DNA of 64,000 nt from Canna indica (taxonomy: Eukaryota > Streptophyta > Magnoliopsida > Zingiberales > Cannaceae), in NCBI GenBank assembly GCA_034359265.1, contig CP136895.1, positions 55,384,001 to 55,448,000 of the forward strand, written 5' to 3'. The notes beneath the pieces are model-generated. The model saw only the letters and a list, made by a program, of their open reading frames with translations. It did not search any database and was not told where the DNA came from. Position numbers and translations under genes: made by a program. Below, one piece after another: positions 1-10,751 of this stretch (positions are counted from its first letter, which is position 1; every line of letters begins with the position of its first letter).

Positions 1-529
1 ACCGCCGCCGGCCGAAACCCTATGTTTAGGGTTTCGGTCGAATTTCCCGCCGGCCGCAACGGGAAGAGACGGCCGGCCGGCGAGGTATACCTGAAAATGT
101 CGGCGTCGGCAGCGGGAGGAGGAAGCGTCGGCGTCGGCAGCGGCGACGACAGGTGGGAGCAGAGGCGGCGGCGGCAGCAGCGGGACGAAGAAGGGTCGGG
201 CGCGACTGCGTGCCCTATATAAACTTATCAGCAACGGCTCACTCGTCCGTTAGAAAGCCGTTGCTAATAAGTTATCATCAGCAATGGCTCACTTGTCTGT
301 TAGCAAGCCGTTGCTAATAAGTTATCATCCGCAACGGCTCACTTGTCCGTTAAAAAGCCGTTGCTGATAATTAACATTATCAGCAACGGCTCGCATGTCC
401 GTTAGAAAGCCGTTGCAGATACAACATATCTGCAACGGCTCGAGCGGCCGTAAGAATGCCGTTGCAAATAGCAACGGCTTGAGCGGCCGTTGCTGATAGC
501 CGTTGCTGAAGACTCAATTTCTAGTAGTT
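1..529 (-). mobile_element. CACTA element, 5' end only (continues left of window)
   Basis: The reverse complement starts ACTACTAGAAATTGAGTC and then gives repeated GCAACGGC subterminal units, a TATA box (about 215-223) and a GC-rich leader, the same order as the 5' end of the element at 616. The very last base, expected to complete CACTA, is T instead of G on the plus strand (position 529), so the terminus is damaged. The body and any transposase lie left of the window. Short ORFs in the leader are low-complexity (Ser/Gly/Arg-rich) and are not counted as genes. Confidence 0.8.
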
Positions 530-615
530 TTCTTTGAACTTACCATTCTTTTTTGGATACTATTTTGCATAGCGTGATCATTGAGGTATGGCGCAGTTGG
601 TGGCGGCAGACTTCG
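530..615. other. Spacer between two CACTA 5' ends
   Basis: These 86 bp separate the two head-to-head CACTA termini. The last three bases (TCG, 613-615) are the left target-site duplication of CACTA-1. The sequence is contiguous in the empty site with 7772 onward; I see no coding sequence in it. Confidence 0.6.
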
Positions 616-631
616 CACTACTAGAAATTAG

Positions 632-915
632 GTCTTCAGCAACGGCTATCAGCAACGGCCGCTCGAGCCGTTGCTATTTGAAACGGCATTCTTACGGTCG
701 CCCGAGCCGTTGCAGATATTTGTATCTGCAACGGCGTTCTAACGGAAACCCGAGCCGTTGCTGATTATTTTAATTATCAGCAACGGCTTTTTGACGGAAA
801 GGCGAGCCGTTGCTGATATTTTAATTATCAGCAACGGCTTGCTAACGGACAAGTGAGTCGTTGCTGATGATAACTTATTAGCAACGGCTTTCTAACGGGC
901 GAGTGAGCCGTTGCT
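632..915 (+). repeat. 5' subterminal repeats of CACTA-1
   Basis: About a dozen units of CAGCAACGGC and its complement GCCGTTGCTGATA, often paired as inverted repeats around ACGG-containing loops. By analogy with maize En/Spm, where TNPA binds short subterminal repeats, these are probably the binding sites of the second ORF product. The same motif fills the ends of the element at 1-529 and of CACTA-2. Confidence 0.8.
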
Positions 916-920
916 GATAA

Positions 921-930
921 GTTTATATAG
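921..930 (+). promoter_or_regulatory. TATA box of CACTA-1 promoter
   Basis: GTTTATATAG lies directly after the last 5' subterminal repeat and before a GC-rich, CT-rich leader. The same arrangement occurs in CACTA-2 (16457-16467) and on the minus strand of the first element (about 215-223). A good 5' splice site (CAG/GTATG) near 1064-1070 suggests an untranslated first exon spliced to the transposase ORF. Transcription has not been shown. Confidence 0.55.
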
Positions 931-1150
931 GGCACACTCTCGCGCCCGACCCTTCTTCCTCCCGCTGCTGCCGCCGCCGCTCCTGCCGATGCCTCTCGCC
1001 GCCGCTGCCGCTGCTGCCGACGCCGACGACGTCTCTTCCTCCTCTTGCTGCTGCCGACTTGTTCAGGTATGTTGATCGGCCGGCCGTCTCTTCCCTGCGG
1101 CCGGCGGGAATCAATCCGACCGAAACCCTATTTGTACGGCCACTGTACGT

Positions 1151-1178
1151 CGGCGCCGGAGGGTGGACTCCGGCGCCG
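1151..1178. repeat. Short perfect hairpin in CACTA-1 leader
   Basis: CGGCGCCGGAG and its complement CTCCGGCGCCG form an 11-bp perfect stem with a 6-nt loop. A related, partly eroded version is at about 16680-16727 in CACTA-2. Confidence 0.6.
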
Positions 1179-1304
1179 AAATTTATAATTATATATATAT
1201 TTTATTTTGTTTGATAATTGTTAATTAATTGTTTTATAATTGTTAATTATTTGTTTAGATTAATTATTTAATTTGTTAGATTAATTATTAGGGTTTAGAT
1301 TAAT

Positions 1305-1566
1305 TTCGGACGCGCGCCGGAATCGTCCACTTCGGACGCGCGCCGGTTTGTCCACTTCGGACGCGCGCCGGAATCGTCCACTTCGGACGCGCGTCGAAAT
1401 CGTCCAATTCGGACTCGCGCTGGAATCGTCCACTTCGGACGCGCGCCGGAATCGTCCAATTTGTACTCGTGCCGGAATCATCCACTTCGGACGCGCTCCA
1501 GAATCGTCCAATTCGGACTCGCGCCGGAATCATCCACTTCGGACGCGCGCCGAAATCGTCCAATAT
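1305..1566 (+). repeat. 26-bp tandem repeat in CACTA-1 leader
   Basis: About ten copies of a 26-bp unit of the type TTCGGACGCGCGCCGGAATC plus GTCCAC. CpG-rich. CACTA-2 keeps only four to five eroded copies at about 16975-17100, so copy number varies between family members. Overlapping ORFs on both strands here are products of the repeat and are not treated as genes. Confidence 0.85.
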
Positions 1567-1761
1567 GGACTCGAACTGTCTCTAAACATTTAGAAAATAA
1601 TCATCCATCCGACGAGTTGATATGTTTCACGTACGCATCGACAAATCGGATATGATTTAGCAAAACCTTAGATCCGTTCGGGAATTGTATATTCGTGTAA
1701 AAGAAGTAGATGATCTTTTATACGACATACAATTCTTGAATTGTCCCTGATTGGACAATTT

Positions 1762-1969
1762 GGGAATATAGTTATTTGTACTGCAGTTACGTTTTTATTT
1801 TAACTGTTAACTAATTATTCTAAAATTCGGCAACATCTCTCTTGTTCTCCGATACGCGCCCAGATGATATGCGTATTCGGAGAACTGTAGGGAGATGCTG
1901 TCGAAATTTAGAATAATTAGTTAACAGTTAAAATAAAAACGTAAGTGCAGTACGAATAACATAAATCCC
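1762..1969. repeat. 208-bp imperfect hairpin inside CACTA-1
   Basis: Two arms of roughly 95 bp, starting GGGAATATAG and ending AACATAAATCCC, pair around a short loop near 1855-1870. The central stem contains TTCTCCGATACGC and GCGTATTCGGAGAA. It lies between the leader repeats and the transposase start and is kept in CACTA-2 at 17290-17494. It could be an old MITE, a structural RNA element or part of an intron; the sequence does not decide. Confidence 0.8.
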
Positions 1970-2154
1970 GAATGGAATAGGACAATCTCACCTAAAGACA
2001 TTAACCAAAGAAATTGTCATTGATTGACACAATCATGTCGGCTGATCGAAGTTGGATGTACCGACGTCTTGATCGTGGAGCTTTAACGAATTAGTTTCGA
2101 TTAGGCGTAACGTACTTCCTAAATTTCGCCTATTCGAATCAGAATTTCGTTAGC

Positions 2155-5100
2155 ATGGGTGATCAAATCCGATGTCCGTGCCGCATTTGTTCAAATGGAC
2201 GATATTTGGATCGGGAGACTATCACTCTGCATCTATATACCAAAGGATTTGCACCAAGATATTTTTTATGGACTTGTCACGGGGAGTCACGCGAAGTCGG
2301 GACGTCGAGCAATCCTGTCGTTCAGACATATGGTGAATCTTCCTCTGCTGGTGCTTCTTCATCCAGTCAATGTAATCCCTATAGAACTATGATACTTGAT
2401 AGTCTTGGGGGTCAATTCCACCTGAATGATAATGTTGATCGGCCAGATCTTCAGACATCAGTCCCACCAGATACTACAGCGGTTGATATCACAGAAGTAG
2501 GGGCTGCGGTAGAGATTGAATTACCGAATAAAGAAGCTGCAGAATTTTACGAGATGTTGAAAGCTGCCGATGAACCTTTGTATGAGAATTGTCCTAAATA
2601 CACTAGGTTTTCAGCAATGACACAGCTCTTAAACATCAAGGCCGATTGTAATATCAGCGGAGTTGCGTATGATCAGATTGCTGGATTGATTAATGGAATG
2701 CTGCCTACTGATAACAAGTTTGAGCCTACTTTTTATAAGACTAAAAAGCTAATGAGAAAATTAGGGCTTGGGTACGAAAAAATACACGCGTGCTAAAATA
2801 ACTGCATTTTATATTATAAAGAAAATGTGCAGTTGGATAAATACCCTGTATGTCAACACCCTCGTTACAAGGAGAAGAAATCGGTCCGACAGAAAAATAT
2901 CCCGTTTAAGGTGCTTCGGTATTTTCCACTAACACCGAGGCTTCAAAGATTATTCATGTCGGAAAAGACAGCCCCCTACATGAGTTGGCATGCAAGAAGT
3001 CGTGATGATACAGTAATGACTCATCCATCTGACAGTGAAGCATGGAAACATTTGGATACATGTTGTCCTTCATTTGCTATGGATACTAGAAATATCAGAT
3101 TGGGATTGTGCACAGATGGTTTTAATCCGTTTGGACATTCTGCAACTCCTTATTCAGTTTGGCCAGTGCTGCTGACAGTTTATAATTTGCCACCGTCAAT
3201 GTGCATGAAAGATGAATTTATTTATCTTTCGATGATTATTCCGGGTCCTAAGGGTCCGCGAAAAGAAATTGACATATTTCTCAGACCCTTGATAGATGAA
3301 TTGAAAACATTGTGGACTGAGGGAGCTGTCACTTATGATTGTCATCGGAAGCAAAACTTCAATTTAAAGGCCGCGGTCTTGTGGACAATCAATGATTTCC
3401 CCGCGTACGGCATGTTGTCGGGTTGGAGCACTCACGGCCGACTCTCTTGCCCGTATTGTATGGAACACTCTAAATCAATCAGTCTTCAGAACGGATGAAA
3501 AATCTCATTCTTTGATTGTCATCATCAATTCCTACCGGTTAATCACCAGTATCGAAGGAATCGTAATAAATTTACTAAGGGCAGAGTCGAAAGAGATGGG
3601 CCACCACCGATGTTGTCTGGTGAACAAATGTTAGCACGTGTTTCAGCACTTCCAGATATAGTATTTGGTCGCAATGAAAGAGTGTCAGGTTTTGGCCAAA
3701 CACACAACTGGGTGAAAAAAAGTATCTTTTGGGAATTGCCCTATTGGAGTTCATTATTGATTCGACATAATTTAGATGTCATGCACATTGAAAAAAATAT
3801 GTTTGATAATATTTTCAACACTGTGATGGATATTTTTGGAAAAACTAAAGATAATGTCAAAGCCCGACATGATCTGAAAATACTTTGTAAAAGACCAGAG
3901 TTGGAGTTACAAGAGGTCAACGGACGATATCTGAAACCGAAGGCCCTATATGTGTTAAATAAACAACAGATCAAAGACGTTTGTCAATGGGTAAAAGAAC
4001 TCAGATTACCCGATGGATATGCTTCAAACTTATCTCGATGTGTGAACGTCGATGATTGCAAAATATCAGGGATGAAGAGCCATGATTGTCATGTATTCAT
4101 GCAGAGATTACTTCCGATCGCATTTCGAGATCTTCTACCTGATAATATTTGGGGTCCGTTGACTGAATTAAGTATATTTTTTAGAAGCATCTGTGCAAAT
4201 GTCCTTCGAGTCGAAGATATGTCAACACTTGAAAATAATATTGTTGAAATCATATGCAAGCTGGAGCAGTTTTTCCCTCCTGTATTTTTTGACTCGATGG
4301 AGCATCTACCGATACACTTGGCATACGAGGCACGAGTTGGTGGCCCCGTTCAATATCGTTGGATGTACTTATTTGAAAGATACATGAATCGTCTGAATAA
4401 AAAAGTAAAGAACACCGCAGCTGTTGAAGGATCAATATCTGAATCGTATATCATCCAAGAAATTTCAACATTCTGCTCATTTTACTTTGAATCGACAGTA
4501 CAGACAAGATTTGATCGTCTTCCACGTAACGACGACGGGGGTGTTCGACATTCAGATGGACGTTTAAATATATTTTGTCACTCTGGTCGTGCTTTTGGTT
4601 CTCATCCATCTCGACACTTAAGCGATGAAGAGTATCATTTGGCACACTTGTATGTATTACTCAATTGTCCAGAGATTGAACAATTCATTGAAATCTTTGA
4701 CATTGAGATGGTGCAAAAATACTCTATTCACAATGATCAAGAATTGGAGAGATTACGGAATCGTGATTTCCCTACTTGGATTCAGACTTACAGCAAAGAT
4801 CATAAAGCTGAAATAGATGAAAGAATATTTGAGTTTGTTAGTGGACCGTCGCGACTTGTGTCGTGCTATAGCGGATATTTTGTTAACGGGTATAAATTTC
4901 ACACGGTTGAATATTCATTTGCAAAGAAGACGATGAATGCTGGGGTCTGCGTGAAAGGGATAACCTATGTTGAATGTGATATGGATTTTTATGGACTGGT
5001 GGAAGAAGTGATAGAGTTGCACTACTTCGGCTTGAAATCAGTGATCCTATTTAGATGTCATTGGTTCGATACAACAGAAAGGGGCATGAAAGTTCATCCA

Positions 5101-5505
5101 AAATACAAACTTGTTGAGGTTAATTACAAATCAAAATTGGCAGCAAATGAGCCTTTTATATTGGCATCACAAGCCGAACAAGTATATTACGCGAAGTATC
5201 CGGCTCGAAATAAAGATAGAGCAGATTGGCGTGTAGTCTGTAAGACAAAAGGTAGAGGAAAAATTGATCCGATAGTAGGAGAAAATGATCCTCCTGGTTT
5301 CTATCAAGAAGATGATCTTCCTGCTGTGGATCGTATTATTCCAATACTCGAGGATGCAGACACAACGTCAATTCAATTAGAAGTTGAATATGCTGATGAT
5401 GACGATCATGAAATTGAGGAAGCTGGAGATGAAGAAGATGAAGAAGAGGAAGAAGAGGAAGAAGAAGAAGAATTCGAAGACTATTATTCAGATGATGAAG
5501 AATAA
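2155..5505 (+). pseudogene. Tnp2-type CACTA transposase, two in-frame stops
   Basis: One continuous frame of 1117 codons including the final stop. It has a Transpos_assoc-like zinc region at residues 1-45 (IRCPCRICSN, then HLYTKGF), the Tnp2/Transposase_21 core at about 200-560 (LRYFPLTPRLQRLF, LCTDGFNPFG, WTINDFPAYGMLSGW, LDVMHIEKNMF), DUF4218 at about 655-775 (GGPVQYRWMYLFERYMNRL), DUF4216 at about 915-1025 and a Glu/Asp-rich tail. It would cut and integrate the element by DDE chemistry in the nucleus. The frame is broken only by TAA at codon 214 and TGA at codon 448, both explained by single C-to-T changes from CAA and CGA. No frameshift was seen. The ATG at 2155 opens the conserved N-terminus; in CACTA-2 the same codon is ATC. 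Confidence 0.92.
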
Positions 5506-5580
5506 TTGTAAAGTATATATTTTATTAAATATATCTCTACTATTTATACAATAATCTGATTATATGTCTGTTCGACAGAT

Positions 5581-7101
5581 ACGTCTGGTCGTGGTTATCG
5601 ACGCAGGAGAGTTTCGGAGTCTCCGATCGGTGAGACTCCAGCACTTACTCATGCTGCTGATCCTCCTGTTGCTGATCCTCATGAGGATGATACTGCCGAG
5701 GCTAGTACATCCAGACGTAGGCGGCCACGCGGGCCGAACAAGTGGCAGCCTCCACCAGCCACAGAGTCACGTAGATTGATTAGCGTGATTGGGGAGCGGT
5801 AATATATAATGAATTATGAATCATTACAAATTCATTATATCATAATATAATATTAAAATTTATTTTTGTTGTGCAGGTTCGAGCAAGAAGAAGTGTCGAG
5901 GAGCATTTCTTCTACTATTCGACGATACATGCACGGGGCATGGCCTACGTGGTCTCACGTGCCTAGCGAGCACGTCGACATGTTATGGCGCGAGTTTGAG
6001 GCACGTATTATTATTATTTTTTACATGCATGATGATATATTAATATTGGTACTAATATAATTATTTTGCAGGCTCGCTATACATGGGCCGAGGACCAGAG
6101 GCCCTTCATTTACGCTGCCTGGGAGGCTATTTCCCGTGCGAGGTACAACGGGCAGCTGGGGCAGGCTCGGTCCCAGGCGATGGCCCGAGTTGGGACCACT
6201 AACATCGTGGAGACTCGGGGATACGGCCCCGATTGGATTACTCCGGATATATGGGACCAGCTCGTGGGAATATGGTCGACGGATCGATGGCAGGAGGTTT
6301 CTCGGAATGCGGCTAGAAACCGCATGTCGAGGGGAGCAGCGCGTCACACTGGCGGCTTTGTTGCATTTGCAGTGCACGCGAACCGTATGGTAAGTATATC
6401 TTTTAATTATATATTTTATTTATTACTATGTGTACTAATTAATGTATTTGTTTTGTAAATGTAGACGACGGTGTCGGATGACGGGACTGTCCAGCGACCC
6501 TCCTCGATGGCGGTGTTTGAGCGGACTCACCGTCGAGCATATGGGACGGGGGAGTACATCGACAACCACGCTGCATACATTATGGTAACTATATATTTGT
6601 TTAAATTATTCATTATATATTTATAATTTAAGTTTTATGATAAATATTAAACAAAAAATCAAACTCGAGTAGGAGACCTACAGCCAGACGGTGGTGCAGC
6701 GCGGGGGTACCCCCGAGGACTTTGACGTAGCAACGTGGGTCGAGGCCGCAGGTGGCTGGGACCATGGCCGCATATATGGCTTCGCAGATAGTGGTCATGC
6801 GCGAGCCGTACTAGGGCCACTTGGGGCACCGACCCCTCCGGTCGCTAGTGAGCGGCCGTCCACCTCTAGATCCAGTTATGATCATAGTAGCAGAATAAGG
6901 ACTCTAGAGGAGACGATCGCGCGTCAGAGTCAGATGATGGCGGAGATGCATGCTATGCTACGCAACATGTCAGGTCATCTCGAAGCAGGCATCTCTTCGG
7001 CATCATCTAATCCATCGTCTTCGAGTCAGTCCACGCCGGTGTACACTCAAGCACTCCAGACCCCGCCATATGATCCAGGCCATCCTCCATCGTCATCTTG
7101 A
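5581..7101 (+). pseudogene. Second CACTA ORF (TNPA-like, Transposase_24 family), start codon lost
   Basis: Five exons can be read: 5581-5798, 5877-6000, 6072-6389, 6465-6584 and 6673-7101, together 1209 nt (402 residues plus stop) with no internal stop. Introns 1, 3 and 4 are GT-AG; intron 2 appears to be GC-AG (GAG/GCACGT). The N-terminal part is Arg-rich, the middle has Trp-rich text typical of plant Ptta/En/Spm proteins (ARYTWAEDQRPFIYAAWEAI, WSTDRWQEVS), and the C-terminal part has a short coiled coil (LEETIARQSQMMAEMHAML) and a Ser/Pro tail. The first codon is ACG where CACTA-2 has ATG. The product probably binds subterminal repeats and helps transposition. Exons were chosen by frame continuity and by agreement with CACTA-2. 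Confidence 0.75.
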
Positions 7102-7376
7102 GACTTTTTTTATATTGACTTTGTTACTGAGATATTGAACTTGTTTAACTTATTTTGTTTGGATATTGATACTTCAATTTTTCATTTGAATTGTTTTTAT
7201 ACTATCGTGGATAATTATCAATAGAAATATAATTGTTTTGATGTATATCTTGGTGTGTTTGTGATGTGTGAATGAATGTGTGTATGAGGATATGGGTGTG
7301 TGAGTTATGTATCAGATAATTTATCGATGTATCAATGGAAATTGGAAATATAAAATTTTCCTGTTTCCCAGTTGGC

Positions 7377-7750
7377 ATCATCAGCAACGGCGTTCCTACG
7401 GCCGTCCGTGGGAACGCCGTTGCTAAAAGTGTATCGAAAGCCGTTGCTGATGACCTACAGCAACGACTTAGCGACGGGGTTTTACTAACGGCGTTGCTAC
7501 GGACTCAGCGGCCGTTGCTATTAATGTTATCAGCAATGGCTCCGGGTCTGTGGTAAAATCGTTGCTGATAATGTTTTGAGCGACGGCCCGAGCGGCCGTT
7601 GCTTAGCCGTTGCTAAGTTATCAGCAACGCGACTTTCTGTCACGGCTCTATTGCAACGGCTCGGCCGTTGCTGATGCTCTTCAGCAACGGCTCGGCCGTT
7701 GCTGATGCTCTTCAGCAACGGCTCAGCAACGGCATCAGCCGTTGTTGATG
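7377..7750 (+). repeat. 3' subterminal repeats of CACTA-1
   Basis: Dense GCAACGGC / GCCGTTGC units, including a long hairpin at about 7381-7424 around a CGGCCGTCCG core. They match the 5' subterminal motif in sequence but differ in arrangement. Short ORFs here are repeat products. Confidence 0.8.
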
Positions 7751-7771
7751 CCCATTTTTTTAGTAGTGTCG

Positions 7772-8090
7772 GTAGCGGTCTCGTGAAACCCATTGATGTA
7801 GTTGAGTTGAGTTTAATTAGTTTGAGTTTATTTCTAAGACATGTAGTATGTCTATGGAATGTAGTTCTTTTGATATATGAACTTATGAACTTATGTAGCT
7901 TTGACATTAGTACTTAGATAAGTAGTTTATACTTAAGTTGGTATAGAGTTGCTACTTTTATAAATAGATGTGCATGTTATGATATCCTGAGTTGTATATA
8001 TGGTATGGTTGATGTGGTTGCATGATACAGGCTTCGGAGTGTCTGTCCGCACTCTGGGCGGTCGCGTGACCCGATTTTGGGGCGTGACAG
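7772..8090 (+). other. Possible LTR fragment
   Basis: The stretch ends in CGACCCGATTTTGGGGCGTGACAG-like text (about 8060-8091), which resembles the end of many plant gypsy LTRs. It is contiguous with 530-615 once CACTA-1 is removed. No PBS, PPT or coding domain adjoins it, so the assignment is weak. Confidence 0.3.
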
Positions 8091-8103
8091 GACTGCAGCT
8101 TAA

Positions 8104-8605
8104 AAAATGCAGCAAAATTTAAGTCAAATTGCAGCAAAAGGGTGGTTGGAAAATGATTGAAAAATGCAAAATTTGCAACAAAATAATAGTTGAAAAATTG
8201 CACCAAAAACTTTAAGCAAAACCAAAATCTCAATTATGTAACAATACAATAAAAAATCAATAAAAGATTTTGAGATGTGAGATCAAAAATAGTAATATCT
8301 TAAATTTAACCTTGCACCAAACATAAACATTGTCCAAAAGTATCCATTTAGCAAAATATATCCTGTATAAGTACTTTTTGTATATGCTGCTGATATTACC
8401 TCACATAAAAAAAAAATCAGGATATTACTACTTTTGATTTCACAGCTCAAAATATTTTATTGTTTTTTTATAGTGTCGTTGCATAATTGAGTTTTTGGTT
8501 TTGTTGTCAAGCCTTTGGTGGAATTTTTCAACTGTTATTTTGTTGCATTTTATTTTTCAATTTAGTTATAATTTTGCAATAATTTTGCAATAATTTTGCT
8601 GCAAT
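8104..8605. repeat. Fold-back (MITE-like) inverted repeat
   Basis: Arms of roughly 150 bp (about 8156-8301 and 8417-8567) are imperfect inverted copies: TTGAAAAATTGCACCAAA on the left matches the complement of the right arm, continuing through CTCAATTATG and AGTAATATC. The loop is about 115 bp. Ends and target duplication are unclear. No ORF. Confidence 0.7.
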
Positions 8606-8750
8606 TTACATCAATTTTATTGTTATTTTGCTAAAATTTTACGACTATAATTTGACTACAATTTTGTACAATTTTCAATAATATTATGGGCATTTTAGCT
8701 CCAAAATAAACGTTAGGAATATTTTAGTACATGTGAGAAAACGTTAGATG

Positions 8751-9041
8751 CATTTTGGTATCCGTGAGAAAATATTAGGGATATTTTAGTACATTTTCTA
8801 AAATACAAAGAAAAATTAGTGGTGGGATCCTTTAATAATGTGTTGTTGATGTCGCAAGTCATCAGTCTCTCAGTCATCAACAACGTCAGTTCCATTATTC
8901 TTCTATTAACGTTGTTACCTTATAAGGTCATTTTTGTATCCAATTTCATAACGTAAAAAATATTTTTGATTAAAAAAATCTTAAGGGCATTTTAGTACCC
9001 GTGAGAAAATATTAAAGATATTTTAGTACATTTTTCCTTTT
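8751..9041 (+). repeat. Pair of direct repeats about 50 bp long
   Basis: A unit with CCGTGAGAAAATATTA then GATATTTTAGTACATTTT occurs at about 8751-8803 and again at about 8989-9041, with a weaker copy just before the first. It may be a remnant of a small element; no coding content. Confidence 0.5.
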
Positions 9042-9914
9042 TAATATATAAACTTATATGATAGGATGAATCTTAAGCAACCATTTTTTTTCTAAATGCA
9101 TAAAATTAAAGAAACATAAAAAATAATTAAAAAATAATTATCTTTGAAGATGTTTTAACTGGAAAATATTTATCATCGGATTTTTTTGACATTACCTCCA
9201 AATTAACACATAAAATGATAAATGTATTCTTATTTTTTTAGAAAAAAGTGAAGTAAAATTATAAAAAGTTGTTTTCCATGTTTTTTTGCTTTTATTATCT
9301 AAAACTTGATTTCTTTCTTCCTAACTATTAGCAGTTGAATAAATATTCAATTATGTATATTTATTTCACTGGATATGATAAAATTGGATTGCATAATAGA
9401 TAATTAATAAATGATTGAATATAAATTTTTTAAATACAGTGTATATCAAATATAATATTAATTTTATATTCTTTTATTTATATTTTTTTCTATCTTCACT
9501 AAATAAATAATGAATATTAATTTATCTCTTATTCTATATTATCGTATCCTATGAAGTAAATATGTTCTTAATTAATGATTAATTAAAATTTTGAAAATTT
9601 TATATGGTTGTCATCATCATTTATGTGGTATATAATTAAATTAAAATTGGGCAAACAACCCTAAGAAAAGGTGAATTTTGTTTTTAATTTTATGCACAAA
9701 CAATGAATAATGTTGATATATTATATTTATAATTTTATCTTTGTATTTTCTTCCATCGGATAAGAGTCAAATGCAAAAGAGTATATGTAAAATTCGGATA
9801 CAAATATGAAAGCACACAATGTCCTATTAATTTGTTTTAATCATTCTACGTGATCTCACCCAGTGTGACAAATGAAGAGAGATTAGCCACAATTGTTATC
9901 CAGCCCACCAAAAT
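9042..9914. other. AT-rich intergenic DNA
   Basis: About 870 bp of AT-rich, mostly unique sequence. I see no ORF of interest, no terminal repeats and no recognisable regulatory site. Confidence 0.6.
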
Positions 9915-10446
9915 TAGGAGTGAGCGGATCGAGCATCTTGTACTTTTTATGATACCTGGACTCTACTTGTATAAGATCGGTTTTTAGATTTTGGAATTGG
10001 ATCCTATCCTGTTGGAACTTGGAATCGGACCCTACCCAGAACCACAAATTCCGATTTCGATTCCTGGTACCCTATTGGAACATGTTTATTTCCATAACAG
10101 ATTCCAACATGTTCTAAAATAAGTTTCAACATGTTCCAGAATTGGTTCTAACAGGTTCCGGTATAGGTTCCAACAGATTCCAACAGGTTTCAGAACAAAT
10201 TCCAATAGGTTCCAACAGGTTTCGATACAAATTCCGAAATAGGTTACATAATAGGTTCCAGAACATGATCCAAGTTCCGGGTACCCGATTTATTGGACCC
10301 GGAACCGGAACCGATTTTAACCGGTTCCTTAATTTTTGTCTCGGACCTTACCCGAATTTAATTCGGGTCTATCCGAAACTTATCCGATTGGATAAATTCC
10401 AACCGATTCCGCCGTTCCGGGTCTACCCGGTACGTGCACACCCCTA
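9915..10446. mobile_element. Non-autonomous hAT-like element 3' of the MYB gene
   Basis: The ends read TAGGAGTGAGCGG and, complemented from the right, TAGGGGTGTGCACG, as in plant hAT elements. Flanks CACCAAAA and CACCAACT could be an 8-bp duplication with two changes. The inside is full of GGTTCCAACAGG-type short repeats; the ORF at 10142-10474 is a product of these. No transposase. Confidence 0.6.
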
Positions 10447-10751
10447 CACCAACTGGCAAATGCTTCCATTGTAAGCGAAATTCATATTGATCAATCCTGC
10501 ATCCATTAACCAACATATTTCCTTCAATTCGTTCATCCAAAAATACCATGCACAATTGCACATCACATGTTCATCCAGATGACGCATGTAGTACTTCAAT
10601 TAATTTGTAGAGGCCGGTGATAAAAAAGCCCTCACATCAGAATTAATATGAGATTAATGCTTCAACATGCATGCCATGTAAACAAAGGCTTGAACGTACA
10701 CCTACGTTTTGTGATCGAAAGACATATCTAACAATTGATCAAGGTACTGTT

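Larger units (their letters stand above)
616..7768 (+). mobile_element. CACTA (En/Spm-type) transposon CACTA-1, nearly complete
   Basis: Seen: the left end reads CACTACTAGAAATT, the right end reads TTTTTTTAGTAGTG, and both are flanked by the 3-bp duplication TCG (613-615 and 7769-7771). Inside are GCAACGGC-type subterminal repeats at both ends, a TATA box and leader, a Tnp2-type transposase frame and a second spliced ORF. Length is 7153 bp, usual for autonomous plant CACTA elements. The transposase has two stops and the second ORF lacks its ATG, so this copy is probably inactive by itself, although both ends look usable. Confidence 0.95.

Noticed and set aside
1281..1655. Overlapping ORFs on both strands in the CACTA-1 leader
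   Set aside because: They are translations of the 26-bp tandem repeat, open in several frames because the unit lacks stops.
10142..10474. 110-residue ORF between the hAT ends
   Set aside because: Built from short GGTTCCAACAGG repeats within a MITE; no domain, opposite strand to the MYB gene.
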